Assembly (NCBI RefSeq): GCF_900111765.1
Contig: NZ_FOIB01000015.1
Span: 124,001 to 188,000 of the forward strand
Direction of reading: 5' to 3'
Source of the DNA: Myxococcus fulvus
GTDB lineage: Bacteria; Myxococcota; Myxococcia; Myxococcales; Myxococcaceae
Length of the DNA: 64,000 nucleotides
Position numbers and translations under genes: made by a program
The notes under the pieces: generated by a model
What the model was told of the DNA's origin: nothing
Databases searched by the model: none
Seen by the model: only the letters and a program-made list of their open reading frames with translations
In this document: positions 50,201 through 59,665 of the stretch, piece after piece
Layout: each line of letters opens with the position of its first letter
How positions within the stretch are numbered: position 1 is the first letter of the stretch

Positions 50201-51645
50201 TGGGCCGCGCCAAGGACGTCATCATCGACCACAACGGGAAGAACATCTACCCGGACGAGCTCGAGGAGCTGTACCAGGAGCACCCGCACATCAAGGAGCT
50301 GTCCGTCGTCGGCCTGCCGGACGACGCGGGCGGCGAGAAGGTGGCGTGTCTGTGCGTGCCGGACTACGGCGACCGCCCCCGCGAGGAGGTGCGCCGCGAG
50401 CTGGAGGAGCACTTCCGCAAGACGGGCGCGGGCATGCCCTTCTACCGTCGCGCGAAGGTGCTGCGCTTCTGGGACGGCGAGCTGCCGCGCACCTCCACGC
50501 GCAAGGTGAAGCGCAAGCTGGTGGTGGAGGAGCTGCAGCGGCTGGAGCGCATGGCCGCCTCCGCCACCAAGGCGCGCGAGAAGGTGTCCGCGGCGGCGAC
50601 AACGACGGGCGGCGTGGCCGACTGGCTCTTCCCGCTCATCGCCGAGGTGAGCCACAAGCCGGTGGCGAGCGTGCGGCCGGAGACGAACCTGACGGGCGAG
50701 CTGGGCTTCGACTCGCTGATGCTCACGGAGCTGTCCAGCGCGCTGGAGGCCGCGGGTGTGCCGCTGCCGGCCATCGATGACCTGACGCAGGTGCAGACGG
50801 TGGAGGACCTGCGCAAGCTGGTGGTGGCGTCCGGGAAGCGGCCGTCGGCGGAGACTCGGGCGAAGGACATCTCCAAGCAGAACGCGAAGGCGGAGGAGGT
50901 GGAGATTCCGGTGCCGGACGTCGTCGCGGACGTGGGCCGGCAGCTGCTCTCCTTCGGGCAGAAGGTCCTCTACGGCGGCGTGTTCGACGTGAAGGTGACG
51001 GGCCGTCCCTTCATCCCGATGAACCGCAACTTCCTGGTCATCGCCAACCACGCCAGCCACTTGGACGCGGGCCTGGTGCGGGTGGTGCTGGAGGAGCAGG
51101 GAGACCGGCTGGTGTCGCTGGCCGCGCGCGACTACTTCTTCGACACGCCGCTCAAGCGCGCGTGGTTCGAGAACTTCACCAACCTGGTGCCGATTGAACG
51201 GCACGGCTCGCTGCGCGAGTCGCTGCGTCAGGCGGGCGAGGCGCTGCGCCAGGGCTTCAACGTCCTCATCTTCCCGGAGGGCACGCGCTCGCCCACCGGT
51301 GAGCTGCAGGAGTTCAAGTCCACGCTGGGCTACCTGGCGCTCACGTACCGGGTGGACGTGCTGCCGCTGTACATCCACGGGGCGTTCGATGCGTTGCCCA
51401 AGGGCAGCGTGTTCCCCAAGTCGAAGGACCTGAAGGTGAGCATCGGTCCCGCGCTGGGCCACGAGGCGCTGCGCGCGCGCACGCAGGGCATGGCGCGCTC
51501 GGAGAGCTACCGCTACGCCACGCGCATCGCCGAGGACGCGGTGCGGGAGCTGCGCGACGGACGGGTGCTGCACCTGGACGCGCCTCCTTCGGTGGACGTG
51601 CAGGTCATGCCCGCGCATGACGCGCCGGGAGGGAAGAACTCGTGA
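47230..51645 (+). CDS. elbD: Multifunctional fatty acyl reductase / acyl-AMP ligase / ACP / acyltransferase (ElbD-like)
   Basis: A 1471-residue fusion with four modules in order. Residues 1 to about 400 form a thioester-reductase/fatty acyl reductase (LLFAGATGFVGKVTLSML; Tyr-x3-Lys in YTYTKSLGEQ near 280). About 570-1090 form an acyl-AMP ligase with SLIFTSGTTGTPKGVMLTH near 722. About 1110-1190 form an acyl carrier protein with phosphopantetheine Ser1162 in LGFDSLMLTEL. About 1230-1440 form a PlsC acyltransferase with His1274-x4-Asp1279 (NHASHLDAG) and IFPEGTRS. This order matches the myxobacterial ether-lipid enzyme ElbD. ATG 47230 has GAGG six bases upstream. The stop overlaps the next gene start (GTGA). 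Confidence 0.85.
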   Translation: MSPLPELNVSQVFTGKRLLFAGATGFVGKVTLSMLLHRYGQELERVYVLVRKGSAASAERRFFDKVATSEPFQPLRDTYGEEGALEFLRKKCEVIDGDITDPWVGMEESRVAELTGQVHAFVNCAGLVSFNPSLEVGLNVNTHGVKYAVELALRWGVPLIHMSTSFVAGNRDGLVFEDEEVRGYFPKKDELDGRDFSLEQELKDAERIVARLREQADDRALTSTFRKKALDRLAEEGRDVNDEKTLRLAVGRERKLWLSGELVRAGMERAAHWGWPNTYTYTKSLGEQVIAATPGLRYAIVRPSIVESARHFPFPGWNEGFTTSAPLAFAGIKGPGGIPAGENTILDIIPVDQVAGATLGITAHSIQVEERRVYQLASGDVNPFYASRSVELVGLYRRRYYRNRESGNAVLNSLRSRLEPQPVSKLEFELFSAPMLVRGAKFLKKAIDEVRPAWGAPAVQAMLDKAKVSLDGVVDGNASLIAMTDLFLPFLYENRYVFRCDNTRSVYERMAHADRLKIPWDPEHIDWRAYFMETHLPGLEKWVFPGLEEEREKRTVIPAHRDLLEMFEATVHAYRHRVAFRMVSGEKEERFTFGEVHRYAARVGSFLLSSGVKTGDRVLLVSENRPEWGTCFFGILRAGATMVPVDPGLSEAEVINIAKRAEAKVCLMSEDAARDFPGLFGALGDSVLIASLAQAMTGDPAAKDDRIGTVRKSASADDLASLIFTSGTTGTPKGVMLTHRNFASLVAKLAGVFDVGVGDGVLSVLPLHHTFEFSAGFLTPFSRGAEITYIDELTSDRLGEVFETGRISAMIGVPALWQLLHRKMTQEFASRPPIVEQAIKAMMATHGELRNRADINLGKLLFWPVHRKFGGRIKVLVSGGSALPEEVHKAFHELGFNITEGYGLTEAAPVLAVANPGNKRTPGSVGKPLTGVEVRILNPDNDGIGEVLAKGPNVMAGYFGDREATEAVLKEGWLHTGDLGRVDAEGRLYLVGRAKDVIIDHNGKNIYPDELEELYQEHPHIKELSVVGLPDDAGGEKVACLCVPDYGDRPREEVRRELEEHFRKTGAGMPFYRRAKVLRFWDGELPRTSTRKVKRKLVVEELQRLERMAASATKAREKVSAAATTTGGVADWLFPLIAEVSHKPVASVRPETNLTGELGFDSLMLTELSSALEAAGVPLPAIDDLTQVQTVEDLRKLVVASGKRPSAETRAKDISKQNAKAEEVEIPVPDVVADVGRQLLSFGQKVLYGGVFDVKVTGRPFIPMNRNFLVIANHASHLDAGLVRVVLEEQGDRLVSLAARDYFFDTPLKRAWFENFTNLVPIERHGSLRESLRQAGEALRQGFNVLIFPEGTRSPTGELQEFKSTLGYLALTYRVDVLPLYIHGAFDALPKGSVFPKSKDLKVSIGPALGHEALRARTQGMARSESYRYATRIAEDAVRELRDGRVLHLDAPPSVDVQVMPAHDAPGGKNS

Positions 51646-52670
51646 AGCTGCTGGTGACGGGAGGCACGGGGTTCCTCGGCGCGCATCTGGTGCCGAAGCT
51701 GGTGGCGGCCGGGCACACGGTGCGCCTCATCGGGCGCTCGCGTCCGACGGGGCCCGCGTACGAGGGCACCGAGTACGTCGCGGGAGACTTGAAGGACCGG
51801 GACGCGGTGCGCCGCGCGCTCGACGGCGTGGAGGGCCTGTACCACCTGGCCGGGCTCGTCTCCTTCCAGCCGAAGGACGCGCGCAAGATGTTCGAGCTGC
51901 ACGTGGACAGCACGCGGGAGCTCCTGCGTGACGTGCGCGAGGCGGGTGTGAAGCGCGTGGTGCTCGCGTCCACCTCCGGCACCACGGCGGTGTCGAAGGA
52001 GGAGGCGGTGCTCGACGAGTCCGCCGACTACCCCCTCACGGTGGTGGCGCGCTGGCCGTACTACCTGTCCAAGATTTACGAAGAGAAGCTGTCGCTGGAG
52101 TACTGCCGCAAGCACTCGATTCCGCTCGTGGTGCTCAACCCCAGCCTGTTGATGGGGCCCGGGGATGACCGGCTGTCCTCCACGTGGACGGTGGTGAAGT
52201 TCCTCAACCGGGAGATTCCGGCGATGCCGGGTGGCGGCATGTCCTTCGTGGACGTGCGCGACGCGGCGGACGCGTTCCTCCAGGCGCTCACGCGGGGCGA
52301 GGTGTACGGCCGCCACCTGATGGGCGTGAACATGACGATGACGGAGTTCTTCCACCGTCTCGAGCGCCTCACGGGGGTGTCCGCGCCCCGGCTCAAGTTG
52401 CCCAAACAGGTGAACATCCTGGGCGGCCACCTGCTGGAGCGCTGGGCCAAGGTGCGCGGCACGCCCGCGCCACTGGACCCGCAGGAAGTGGAGATTGGCG
52501 AGCACTACTTCTGGCTGGACGCCGCCAAGGCCGAGGCCGAGCTGGGCTTCCGCGCGAGGGATGCGCAGGGGACGCTCGCGGACACGGTGAAGCACATCTA
52601 CGCGAAGCTGCCTCCTGGCAGCCTCCCCGGCACCAAGGGCCGCCTCGGCGAGCTGCGCGACGGGACGTGA
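51642..52670 (+). CDS. NAD-dependent epimerase/dehydratase, last gene of elb-like operon
   Basis: This 342-residue extended SDR starts with KLLVTGGTGFLGAHLVPKLV and has DAVRRALDGVEGLYHLAGLV and an active-site Tyr-x3-Lys in YYLSKIYEEKL. It is of the dihydroflavonol-4-reductase/3-beta-HSD-like type. GTG 51642 overlaps the ElbD-like stop by 4 bp. By position it corresponds to elbE of the known cluster; a ketone or aldehyde of the ether-lipid pathway is a plausible substrate, but none is shown here. Confidence 0.88.
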   Translation: MKLLVTGGTGFLGAHLVPKLVAAGHTVRLIGRSRPTGPAYEGTEYVAGDLKDRDAVRRALDGVEGLYHLAGLVSFQPKDARKMFELHVDSTRELLRDVREAGVKRVVLASTSGTTAVSKEEAVLDESADYPLTVVARWPYYLSKIYEEKLSLEYCRKHSIPLVVLNPSLLMGPGDDRLSSTWTVVKFLNREIPAMPGGGMSFVDVRDAADAFLQALTRGEVYGRHLMGVNMTMTEFFHRLERLTGVSAPRLKLPKQVNILGGHLLERWAKVRGTPAPLDPQEVEIGEHYFWLDAAKAEAELGFRARDAQGTLADTVKHIYAKLPPGSLPGTKGRLGELRDGT

Positions 52671-52684
52671 GCCACCCGTGGCAC

Positions 52685-52702
52685 GAGCGGGGAGACCCGC
52701 TC
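52685..52702. terminator. Hairpin between the elb-like operon and the convergent transporter
   Basis: GAGCGGG at 52685-52691 pairs with CCCGCTC at 52696-52702 around a GAGA tetraloop. It begins 14 bases after the SDR stop and touches the stop of the convergent MFS gene. No long T run is present; it may act in both directions. Confidence 0.6.
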
Positions 52703-54245
52703 AGTGCTGCCCCGCGCGCACGTTCTTGAGCATCACCGCCGCGACCACCGCGAGTGACGCGAAGACGACCACGCCCAGCCCCGCCGCGATGTTGATGCCT
52801 TGCGTGAAGGACTCCCGCGCGGGCGCGAGCACCGCGTCACGCAGTCCCGCCGGGAGCGACGATGTCGTCGTCACCGCGCCGATGATGCTCTCCCGCACGC
52901 TGTCCGCCACGCCGTCCGGAACTCCCGCCGGCACCGCGTCCGCCATGTTCCGCCGGTAGACAGCCGTGGCGAAGCTGCCCAGGATGGCCACGCCCAGCGC
53001 CACACCCAGCTCATTCGCCGTCTCCGACGTGGACGCGGCCGAGCCCGCCTTCTCCGGCGGCACCGAGCCCACCACCAGGTCCGTCCCCAACACCGCCATG
53101 GGCGCGAGCCCCATGGTCACGATGACGGAGCCGATGACCAACACGACGGGTCCACCCACGCTGTCCACCTGGGTCATCACCAGGTAGCCCACGCTGGAGA
53201 GCGCCAGTCCCGCCGCCATGACCCAGCCCGGCCGCATGCGGCGCACGATGAAGGGCCCCAGCGACGAGCCCACCATCATCCCCAGCATCTGCGGCACCAT
53301 CCACATCCCCGCCTCCAGCGGCGTGCGCCCCGCCACCATCTGGAGATAGAGCGGAATCAAGAGCCCCATGCCGCCGGTGACGATGGCCACCAGCAGCAGG
53401 ATGAGCAGCGTGGAGCTGAACGCGCGATTGGCGAACAGCCTCGGGTCCAGCAGCGGGTGCTCCAGCCTCAACTGCCGCCGCACGAACACCACGCCCATCC
53501 CCAGCCCCACCCCCAACGCCACGAGCGCCTCCACGTGCCAGCCGTGCCGCGCCAGCTCCTTGATGCCGTAGATGGTCGGAAGGATGGCCGCGAGCGACAG
53601 CACCACGCTCGTCAGCTCCAGCCGCCCCGCCGAGGCATCCCGGTATTCGGGCAACAGCGCGGGCGCCGTCAGGAGCAGCACCACCATCACCGGCACGCCC
53701 AACAGCAGCGCCGCGCCCCACCAGAAGTGCTCCAACATCCAGCCCCCGAGCAGCGGCGCGATGACCATGCCGATGAGGAAGCAGTTGAGCCACACGGCAA
53801 TCGCCACCGAGCGCTGGCCCGGCGCCTGGAACATGTTGCTGATGAGCGCCAGCGTGGAGGGCATCAGCGTGGCCCCCGCGATGCCCAGCGCCGCGCGCGC
53901 CGCGATGAGCATCTCCGGGCTCTGCGAGTACGCCGCCACCACCGACGCCACGCAGAACCCCGCGGCGCCAATCAAGAGCAGCTTGCGCCGGCCGATGCGG
54001 TCCCCCAGCGTGCCCATCGTCACCAGCAGCCCGGAGAGCATGAAGCCGTAGATGTCCATGATCCACAGCTGCTGCGTGCTGCTCGCGCCCAGTTGGGAGC
54101 TGAGCTGCGGCAGCGCCAGGTACAACACCGTGACATCCACCGAGATGAGCAGCGTGGGCAGCACGAGCACCGCCAGCCCCGTCCACTCCCGCCGTCCCGC
54201 CCGTGCGGGCACCGGGCCCGACATGTCCTGCTCCGTCGTCATCAT
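52701..54245 (-). CDS. DHA2-family (EmrB/QacA) drug:H+ antiporter
   Basis: This 514-residue MFS exporter has 14 predicted membrane helices. Motif A is GTLGDRIGRRKLLLIGAAGF, helix 1 contains the acidic SVDVTVLYLALPQLS, and a motif C-like GIAGATLMPSTLALI lies in helix 5. The central loop and two extra helices place it in the DHA2 family of multidrug exporters. ATG 54245 or 54242 is the start. There is no EmrA-like adaptor and no TetR/MarR regulator adjacent, so it probably works alone. The substrate is unknown. Confidence 0.92.
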   Translation of the reverse strand: MMTTEQDMSGPVPARAGRREWTGLAVLVLPTLLISVDVTVLYLALPQLSSQLGASSTQQLWIMDIYGFMLSGLLVTMGTLGDRIGRRKLLLIGAAGFCVASVVAAYSQSPEMLIAARAALGIAGATLMPSTLALISNMFQAPGQRSVAIAVWLNCFLIGMVIAPLLGGWMLEHFWWGAALLLGVPVMVVLLLTAPALLPEYRDASAGRLELTSVVLSLAAILPTIYGIKELARHGWHVEALVALGVGLGMGVVFVRRQLRLEHPLLDPRLFANRAFSSTLLILLLVAIVTGGMGLLIPLYLQMVAGRTPLEAGMWMVPQMLGMMVGSSLGPFIVRRMRPGWVMAAGLALSSVGYLVMTQVDSVGGPVVLVIGSVIVTMGLAPMAVLGTDLVVGSVPPEKAGSAASTSETANELGVALGVAILGSFATAVYRRNMADAVPAGVPDGVADSVRESIIGAVTTTSSLPAGLRDAVLAPARESFTQGINIAAGLGVVVFASLAVVAAVMLKNVRAGQH

Positions 54246-54449
54246 CGTGGGTCCCCCGCTCTCGCGGCGACGCGCTGCCCCTGGATGCCCCAGGTCGGCG
54301 CCGAGCCCGCCGACGGCCACGCCGCCGACTCCTGACAACACACCCCTGGCGGCCCGGACGCGGGCGCGACGCTTCCCTCACCTATCGATTCCATCGGGAC
54401 CGCGCCGTCACACGGAGGAGCCTCGAAAAGAGGTCGCCCGCTCCGGAGG

Positions 54450-54605
54450 CTAGCGGCCCACCGTCTGGCGGGCGCGCTCCACCAGCTGCTCCGCCCAGGG
54501 CTCCGAGCGGTGTCCCCACACCCAGGCCGCGCCGAGGAAGCTCACGCCGAGCAGCACGAGCACCAGCCGCGCGAGCACCGAGGGACCCGCCTCGCCCTGC
54601 GCCAT
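54450..54605 (-). CDS. 51-residue single-pass membrane protein
   Basis: This small gene is below most size cutoffs but looks real. It starts at ATG 54605, two bases after the stop of the diguanylate cyclase gene. It codes for MAQGEAGPSVLARLVLVLLG continuing into a single hydrophobic helix (VSFLGAAWVWG), then an amphipathic C-terminus with RSEPWAEQLVERARQT. It could recruit the cyclase to the membrane or be a lone structural protein; neither is shown. Confidence 0.6.
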   Translation of the reverse strand: MAQGEAGPSVLARLVLVLLGVSFLGAAWVWGHRSEPWAEQLVERARQTVGR

Positions 54606-54607
54606 GC

Positions 54608-55489
<882 letters not shown>

Positions 55490-55715
55490 CGCCGCCAAGG
55501 CTAGCACGACCCCGTTTTCGGAAGCCAAGCAACCCCGGTGGGAACCGCGCTTCCCGGCGCCCCGCCCGAGTCCCGGGGGCGCCGATGTCCCACATCTGGA
55601 GGGTCCAGCCCGGTGAGGAGGACGTGGGCGGGCGGTTGGGCACTCAACGAAGGCAGCCGAGCAGGCCTCGGCGCCCTTGTCGCCCGAGGGGGGCGGACTA
55701 ACGTCCGGACCACCT

Positions 55716-56945
55716 ATGTCCAAAGTCCTGGCGATGATTCTGGCGGGCGGCGCGGGCACGCGCCTGGAGCCCCTCACCCGTGAGCGGGCCAAGCCCGCCG
55801 TCCCCTTCGGGGGGCGCTACCGCATCATCGATTTCGCCCTGTCGAACTTCACCAACTCCGGCGTCTACCGCGTCAAGGTCCTCACCCAGTACAAGAGCGA
55901 CTCGCTCAACAACCACCTGTCCCGCGCCTGGCGGATGTCAGCCTTCCTGGGCCACTACGTGGAGGCGGTGCCCGCGCAGATGCGGACGGGCACGGACTGG
56001 TACAAGGGCAGCGCGGACGCCATCTACCAGAACCTCAACATCATCACCGACGAGGAGCCCGACTTCATCTTCGTCTTCGGCGCGGACCACGTGTACCGGA
56101 TGGACACGCGGCAGATGCTCGACTTCCACGTGTCCAAGCGCGCCGCGTGCACGGTGGCCGCCATCCCCGTGCCCATCGAGCAGGGCCGCGAGTTCGGCAT
56201 CATCGACGTGGGTCCGGACGGGCGCATGCGCCAGTTCCTGGAGAAGCCCAAGGACCCGCCGCCCATGCCGGGCAACCCGAAGATGTGCCTGGCCTCCATG
56301 GGCAACTACCTCTTCACCACGGAGGTCCTGGTGCAGGAGGTGGTGCGTGACGCCGCCAACGAGGCGAGCGCGCACGACTTCGGCAAGTCCATCATCAGCG
56401 AGCTCTACAAGTACGCGCCGGTGTACGTGTACGACTTCGCCACCAACGAGATTGCCGGGCAGGAGGGCAAGGAGCGCGGCTACTGGCGGGACGTGGGGAA
56501 CATCGACGTGTACTACCAGTCCAACATGGAGCTGGTGGAGGTGGACCCCATCTTCAACCTCTACAACGACCGCTGGCCCATCCACACGCAGGCCAACAAC
56601 TACCCGCCGGCCAAGTTCGTGTTCGCGGACCAGGACAACCAGAGGGTCGGCCACGCCACGGACTCCCTCATCGCCGAGGGCTGCATCATCTCCGGCGGCA
56701 AGGTGAACCGCTCCGTGCTGTCCCCGAAGGTGCGCGTCAACTCCTACTCGGAGGTGGAGGCGTCCATCCTCTTCGAGAACGTCACCATCGGCCGTCGCAG
56801 CCGCATCCGGAAGGCCATCATCGACAAGAACGTGGAGATTCCGCCGGGCACGACGATTGGCTACGACCCGGTGGAGGACAAGCGGCGCTTCCACGTCACG
56901 CCGGATGGCGTGGTGGTGATTCCCAAGGGCATGAAGGTGACGTGA
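55716..56945 (+). CDS. glgC: Glucose-1-phosphate adenylyltransferase GlgC
   Basis: GlgC makes ADP-glucose, the committed step of bacterial glycogen synthesis. The 409-residue protein has the nucleotide motif LAGGAGTRLEPLTRERAKP, the FGG Arg-binding segment PFGGRYRIIDFALSN, YKGSADAIYQNL, the catalytic VFGADHVYRMD and the C-terminal left-handed beta-helix (VNSYSEVEASILFENVTIG). A small hairpin, CGGAC-taac-GTCCG at 55694-55707, lies just before ATG 55716, where a clear ribosome-binding site is missing. A GNAT gene follows 7 bp after the stop. It complements GlgX elsewhere in the window. Confidence 0.96.
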   Translation: MSKVLAMILAGGAGTRLEPLTRERAKPAVPFGGRYRIIDFALSNFTNSGVYRVKVLTQYKSDSLNNHLSRAWRMSAFLGHYVEAVPAQMRTGTDWYKGSADAIYQNLNIITDEEPDFIFVFGADHVYRMDTRQMLDFHVSKRAACTVAAIPVPIEQGREFGIIDVGPDGRMRQFLEKPKDPPPMPGNPKMCLASMGNYLFTTEVLVQEVVRDAANEASAHDFGKSIISELYKYAPVYVYDFATNEIAGQEGKERGYWRDVGNIDVYYQSNMELVEVDPIFNLYNDRWPIHTQANNYPPAKFVFADQDNQRVGHATDSLIAEGCIISGGKVNRSVLSPKVRVNSYSEVEASILFENVTIGRRSRIRKAIIDKNVEIPPGTTIGYDPVEDKRRFHVTPDGVVVIPKGMKVT

Positions 56946-56952
56946 GGCGGCC

Positions 56953-57486
56953 ATGGGCGCGTCGGGCGGCCTCCACCTGCGGCCAGCACGGGACTCGGAC
57001 CGGCGCGCCCTGTGGCGCGTCCACACCGAGGCGGTGGGGACGTTGTGTCAGGGCGTCTATGCGCCCGACGAGCTGAGCACCTGGGTGCGGCTGTTGCGGC
57101 CGGAGGGCTATCTGCGCCCGGACCGGCCGCGCACCGTGCTGGTGGCGGAGCGGGACAGGCGGCTGGTGGGCTTCGGCCAGCTGGATTCGCTCAACGGGGA
57201 GCTGGAGGCGCTGTACGTGCTTCCGGACCAGGTGGGCCACGGCGTGGGCTCCAGCCTGCTCGCCGCGCTGGAGTCGGTGGCCTGGGGTGGCGGAAGTCCC
57301 CAGGTGGGCCTGGACGCGAGCCTCAACGCGGAGGACTTCTACCGTCACCGGGGCTACGTGTCGCTGCACGAGGCGCGGCGGCCCCTGACGGCGCGGGTGC
57401 AGTTGGCCTGCGTGCGGATGCAGAAGCGCAGGCCCGCGCTGCCGACGCGCCGTGGGGCCACCACGGGAGCGCCCGCGCCTATCTGA
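56953..57486 (+). CDS. GNAT-family acetyltransferase
   Basis: This 177-residue N-acetyltransferase has the acetyl-CoA loop ALYVLPDQVGHGVGSSLLAA and the preceding strand VGFGQLDSLNGELEA, with a C-terminal FYRHRGYVSLHE typical of the fold. The substrate is unknown; both small molecules and protein N-termini are possible. It follows glgC by 7 bp, so it is likely co-transcribed, but no metabolic link is evident. Its last 8 bases overlap the convergent membrane-protein gene. Confidence 0.88.
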   Translation: MGASGGLHLRPARDSDRRALWRVHTEAVGTLCQGVYAPDELSTWVRLLRPEGYLRPDRPRTVLVAERDRRLVGFGQLDSLNGELEALYVLPDQVGHGVGSSLLAALESVAWGGGSPQVGLDASLNAEDFYRHRGYVSLHEARRPLTARVQLACVRMQKRRPALPTRRGATTGAPAPI

Positions 57487-57946
57487 AGGCGGCCTTCACC
57501 TCGGGCTTGAAGAGCACCACCAGGGCCCAGATGCTGATGGGCAGCGCCAGGCAGCCACAGGTGCCACAGCATGGCACCAGTGACGCGAAGCCACCAGCCA
57601 CCGCGAGCCCCCAGTTCTGCAGCCGCTTCATCTTCAGCGCGCCGAAGAAGGCGAACGCGTTGAGCACGATGACGGGGCCGTACCAGACGAGCCGACCCGC
57701 GAAGGAGCTGGTGGAGGTGAGCAGGGCGCGGTTCTGCTCCAGGCTGTCGCGATAGGGCGCGAGCGCCGGGTTGTTGAAGAGCTGCTCCAGGTCGTCCGGG
57801 TTCACCGGCGACAGCAGGCTGACGATGGCCCACAGCAGGCTCACGCCGGCCAGCACCATGAGCAGGATGGCCGGCACCGACACGGCGTCCTTGGGGTTGG
57901 AGCGGGGAAAGCCGTCTCCCGCGGGAGCTCCGTAGGTGTTCTCCAT
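57479..57946 (-). CDS. Small integral membrane protein, unknown function
   Basis: This 155-residue protein has three or four hydrophobic segments (VPAILLMVLAGVSLLWAIVS, WYGPVIVLNAFAFFGAL, NWGLAVAGGFASLVP) and a Cys-rich loop CCGTCGC before the last one. The N-terminus is polar with a Gly/Ala stretch. I do not recognise a family. ATG 57946 is followed upstream by a 16-nt perfect palindrome at 57976-57991 in the leader. It is monocistronic and convergent with the GNAT gene. Confidence 0.75.
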   Translation of the reverse strand: MENTYGAPAGDGFPRSNPKDAVSVPAILLMVLAGVSLLWAIVSLLSPVNPDDLEQLFNNPALAPYRDSLEQNRALLTSTSSFAGRLVWYGPVIVLNAFAFFGALKMKRLQNWGLAVAGGFASLVPCCGTCGCLALPISIWALVVLFKPEVKAAFR

Positions 57947-58014
57947 GTCCTTGTCTCTCCCTTGCTGCGTGAAGGGTGGGCCCGGGCCCACGCGCGTGGG
58001 GCGCATTCCAGCCA

Positions 58015-58057
58015 GGGGACGGGGCGTGGACCAAGGAAAATGGCACGCCCCGTCCCC
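58015..58057 (-). terminator. Strong hairpin downstream of rtcB
   Basis: GGGGACGGGGCGTG at 58015-58028 pairs perfectly over 14 bp with CACGCCCCGTCCCC at 58044-58057 around a 15-base loop. It starts nine bases past the rtcB stop on the minus strand. No T run follows, so termination is inferred from stem strength and position. Confidence 0.6.
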
Positions 58058-58065
58058 GTTGTAGC

Positions 58066-59490
58066 TCAGGCCTTGAAGGTGAGCAGCGGGGCCAGGCGCG
58101 CGACCTCACGGACGATGCCCGCCTCCACCTGGGAGTCCACCACCGGACGGATGGGCTTGTAGGCGGCGGGGGCCTCCTCCACGCGGCGCTCGGCGCGCAG
58201 GGAGATGCAGTCCACGCCGGACAGGCCCAGCGCCGCCTCGCTGTGGTCCGCTCCGCCGCGCGACATGGAGAAGCGTGAGCGGGCGCGGCCCGCCCCATGC
58301 GACGCGGACTCGAGCGCCCGCGCGTCACCGCACCCCACCAGGAGGAAGGACGTGGCGCCCATGGAGCCGGGGATGATGACGGGCTGCCCGTCGCCCGCGG
58401 GGCAGGCCCCCTTGCGCGCCAGCCACCCGCCCTCGTACGGGAGCGTGAGGTTGTGGGGCACGTCGTAGACGAGTGGCGCCTCCACGTCCCCGAACAGCTC
58501 GCGCAGCGTCTGGCGCAACAGCTCCGCGAGCAGCAGCCGGTTGAGGAAGGCGTAGTTGGCGGCGGTGGCCTCGGCCTCCAGGTAGCCGGCGACGAGCGCC
58601 TCGTCGGCGAGAGGGAGGATGCCGCTCTCCGGGAAGGGCGCACCCTGGGGCCAGGCCTTGCGAGTGCGCTCCCGCCAGGCCACGCCCACGTGCTTGCCCA
58701 CGTCTCGGCTGCCTGAGTGAATCATGAACGCGAGCTGTCCTTCGCGCACGCCCCAAGCCCAGGCCCGCGCGCGGTCCTCGACGGCCTCCACGCGCTGCAC
58801 CTCGACGAAGTGATTGCCTCCGCCGATGGTGGCCAGGCCCGCGTCGCGCACCACGCCCTCGCGGGTGAGTGCGTCGGGTGCCCAGGTCGGGTTGCCGTGC
58901 AGCGCGCCGCCCAGGTGGACGCGGTCCATCTCCGCGTCGAGCTGCGCCAGGTCCGCGCCTCGAGCGCAGCCCAGCGGCGTGTCCAGCGTCTCCAGGAGCC
59001 AGCCGGGGAGGCCGTCACGCAGGAGCGCGGTGGAGGCGCGCGAGGACATGGCGACGTCCCGCGTGCCGAAGAAGTAGTGGCCCTTCATGCGCTCGACGAA
59101 GTCGTCGCGGCGGGAGAGGAAGTCCTCCACCGACAGGTCGGCGACGTGCAGGCGCATGCCGCAGTTGATGTCGGTGCCCACGGCGCCGGGGACGACGAGT
59201 CCCCGCGTGTGCAGCACCGAGCCGATGGCCACGCCGGAGTCACCCGGGTGGAAGTCGGGGGTGGCGCGCACACGGAGGACCTCTCCGCCGCCAGGGTGCT
59301 TCAGGGCCGCGAGGTGCGCGAGTTGTTGGAAGGCCTTGCCCTCGACGGGCAGGTCCGGGGGGAGGAGCACCTCGGCGGGCGGCGCGTTCGCGTCACCCAT
59401 GAGGCGCACGGAGTAGAGGCGACCGTCATAGGTCACCTCGAGCCCCTCGCGGGCAAGCGCCCGCAGGAGCCGATTCAGTTTCGGCTGCAT
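58066..59490 (-). CDS. rtcB: RtcB-family RNA ligase
   Basis: RtcB joins 2',3'-cyclic-phosphate (or 3'-phosphate) RNA ends to 5'-OH ends with GTP and Mn2+, in tRNA splicing or repair. The 474-residue protein has the metal-binding GTDINCGMRLH with the ligand Cys, GGGNHFVEVQRVE, FMIHSGSRDVGKHVG, and the nucleophile His in SASHGAGRARSRFS that becomes guanylylated. It belongs to the shorter bacterial branch. ATG 59490 is chosen over a TTG two codons upstream. No archease or RtcA gene adjoins it. A permuted tRNA-like sequence lies about 3.5 kb away. Confidence 0.93.
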   Translation of the reverse strand: MQPKLNRLLRALAREGLEVTYDGRLYSVRLMGDANAPPAEVLLPPDLPVEGKAFQQLAHLAALKHPGGGEVLRVRATPDFHPGDSGVAIGSVLHTRGLVVPGAVGTDINCGMRLHVADLSVEDFLSRRDDFVERMKGHYFFGTRDVAMSSRASTALLRDGLPGWLLETLDTPLGCARGADLAQLDAEMDRVHLGGALHGNPTWAPDALTREGVVRDAGLATIGGGNHFVEVQRVEAVEDRARAWAWGVREGQLAFMIHSGSRDVGKHVGVAWRERTRKAWPQGAPFPESGILPLADEALVAGYLEAEATAANYAFLNRLLLAELLRQTLRELFGDVEAPLVYDVPHNLTLPYEGGWLARKGACPAGDGQPVIIPGSMGATSFLLVGCGDARALESASHGAGRARSRFSMSRGGADHSEAALGLSGVDCISLRAERRVEEAPAAYKPIRPVVDSQVEAGIVREVARLAPLLTFKA

Positions 59491-59665
59491 GACCAACTCG
59501 GGAATGCCCCGAGGGCTCGCGTGCGAGCGCCCCGGGGAGACGTGGCGGAGGAGATGGTGGACCTTGGGTCAGCAGCCGCGGTCGCCGGACGGCCCGAAGG
59601 CCATCCTCAGCGCGCAGGGACGCCGTGGGTCCACGAACCTGACGACGTCCTTCGCCCGTGCACCC

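Noticed and set aside
47233..51618. A very long open frame on the minus strand opposite the ElbD-like gene
   Set aside because: High GC at third positions makes the antisense frame stop-free. It codes an Arg/His/Leu-rich protein without recognisable motifs, while the plus-strand frame has four clear domains.
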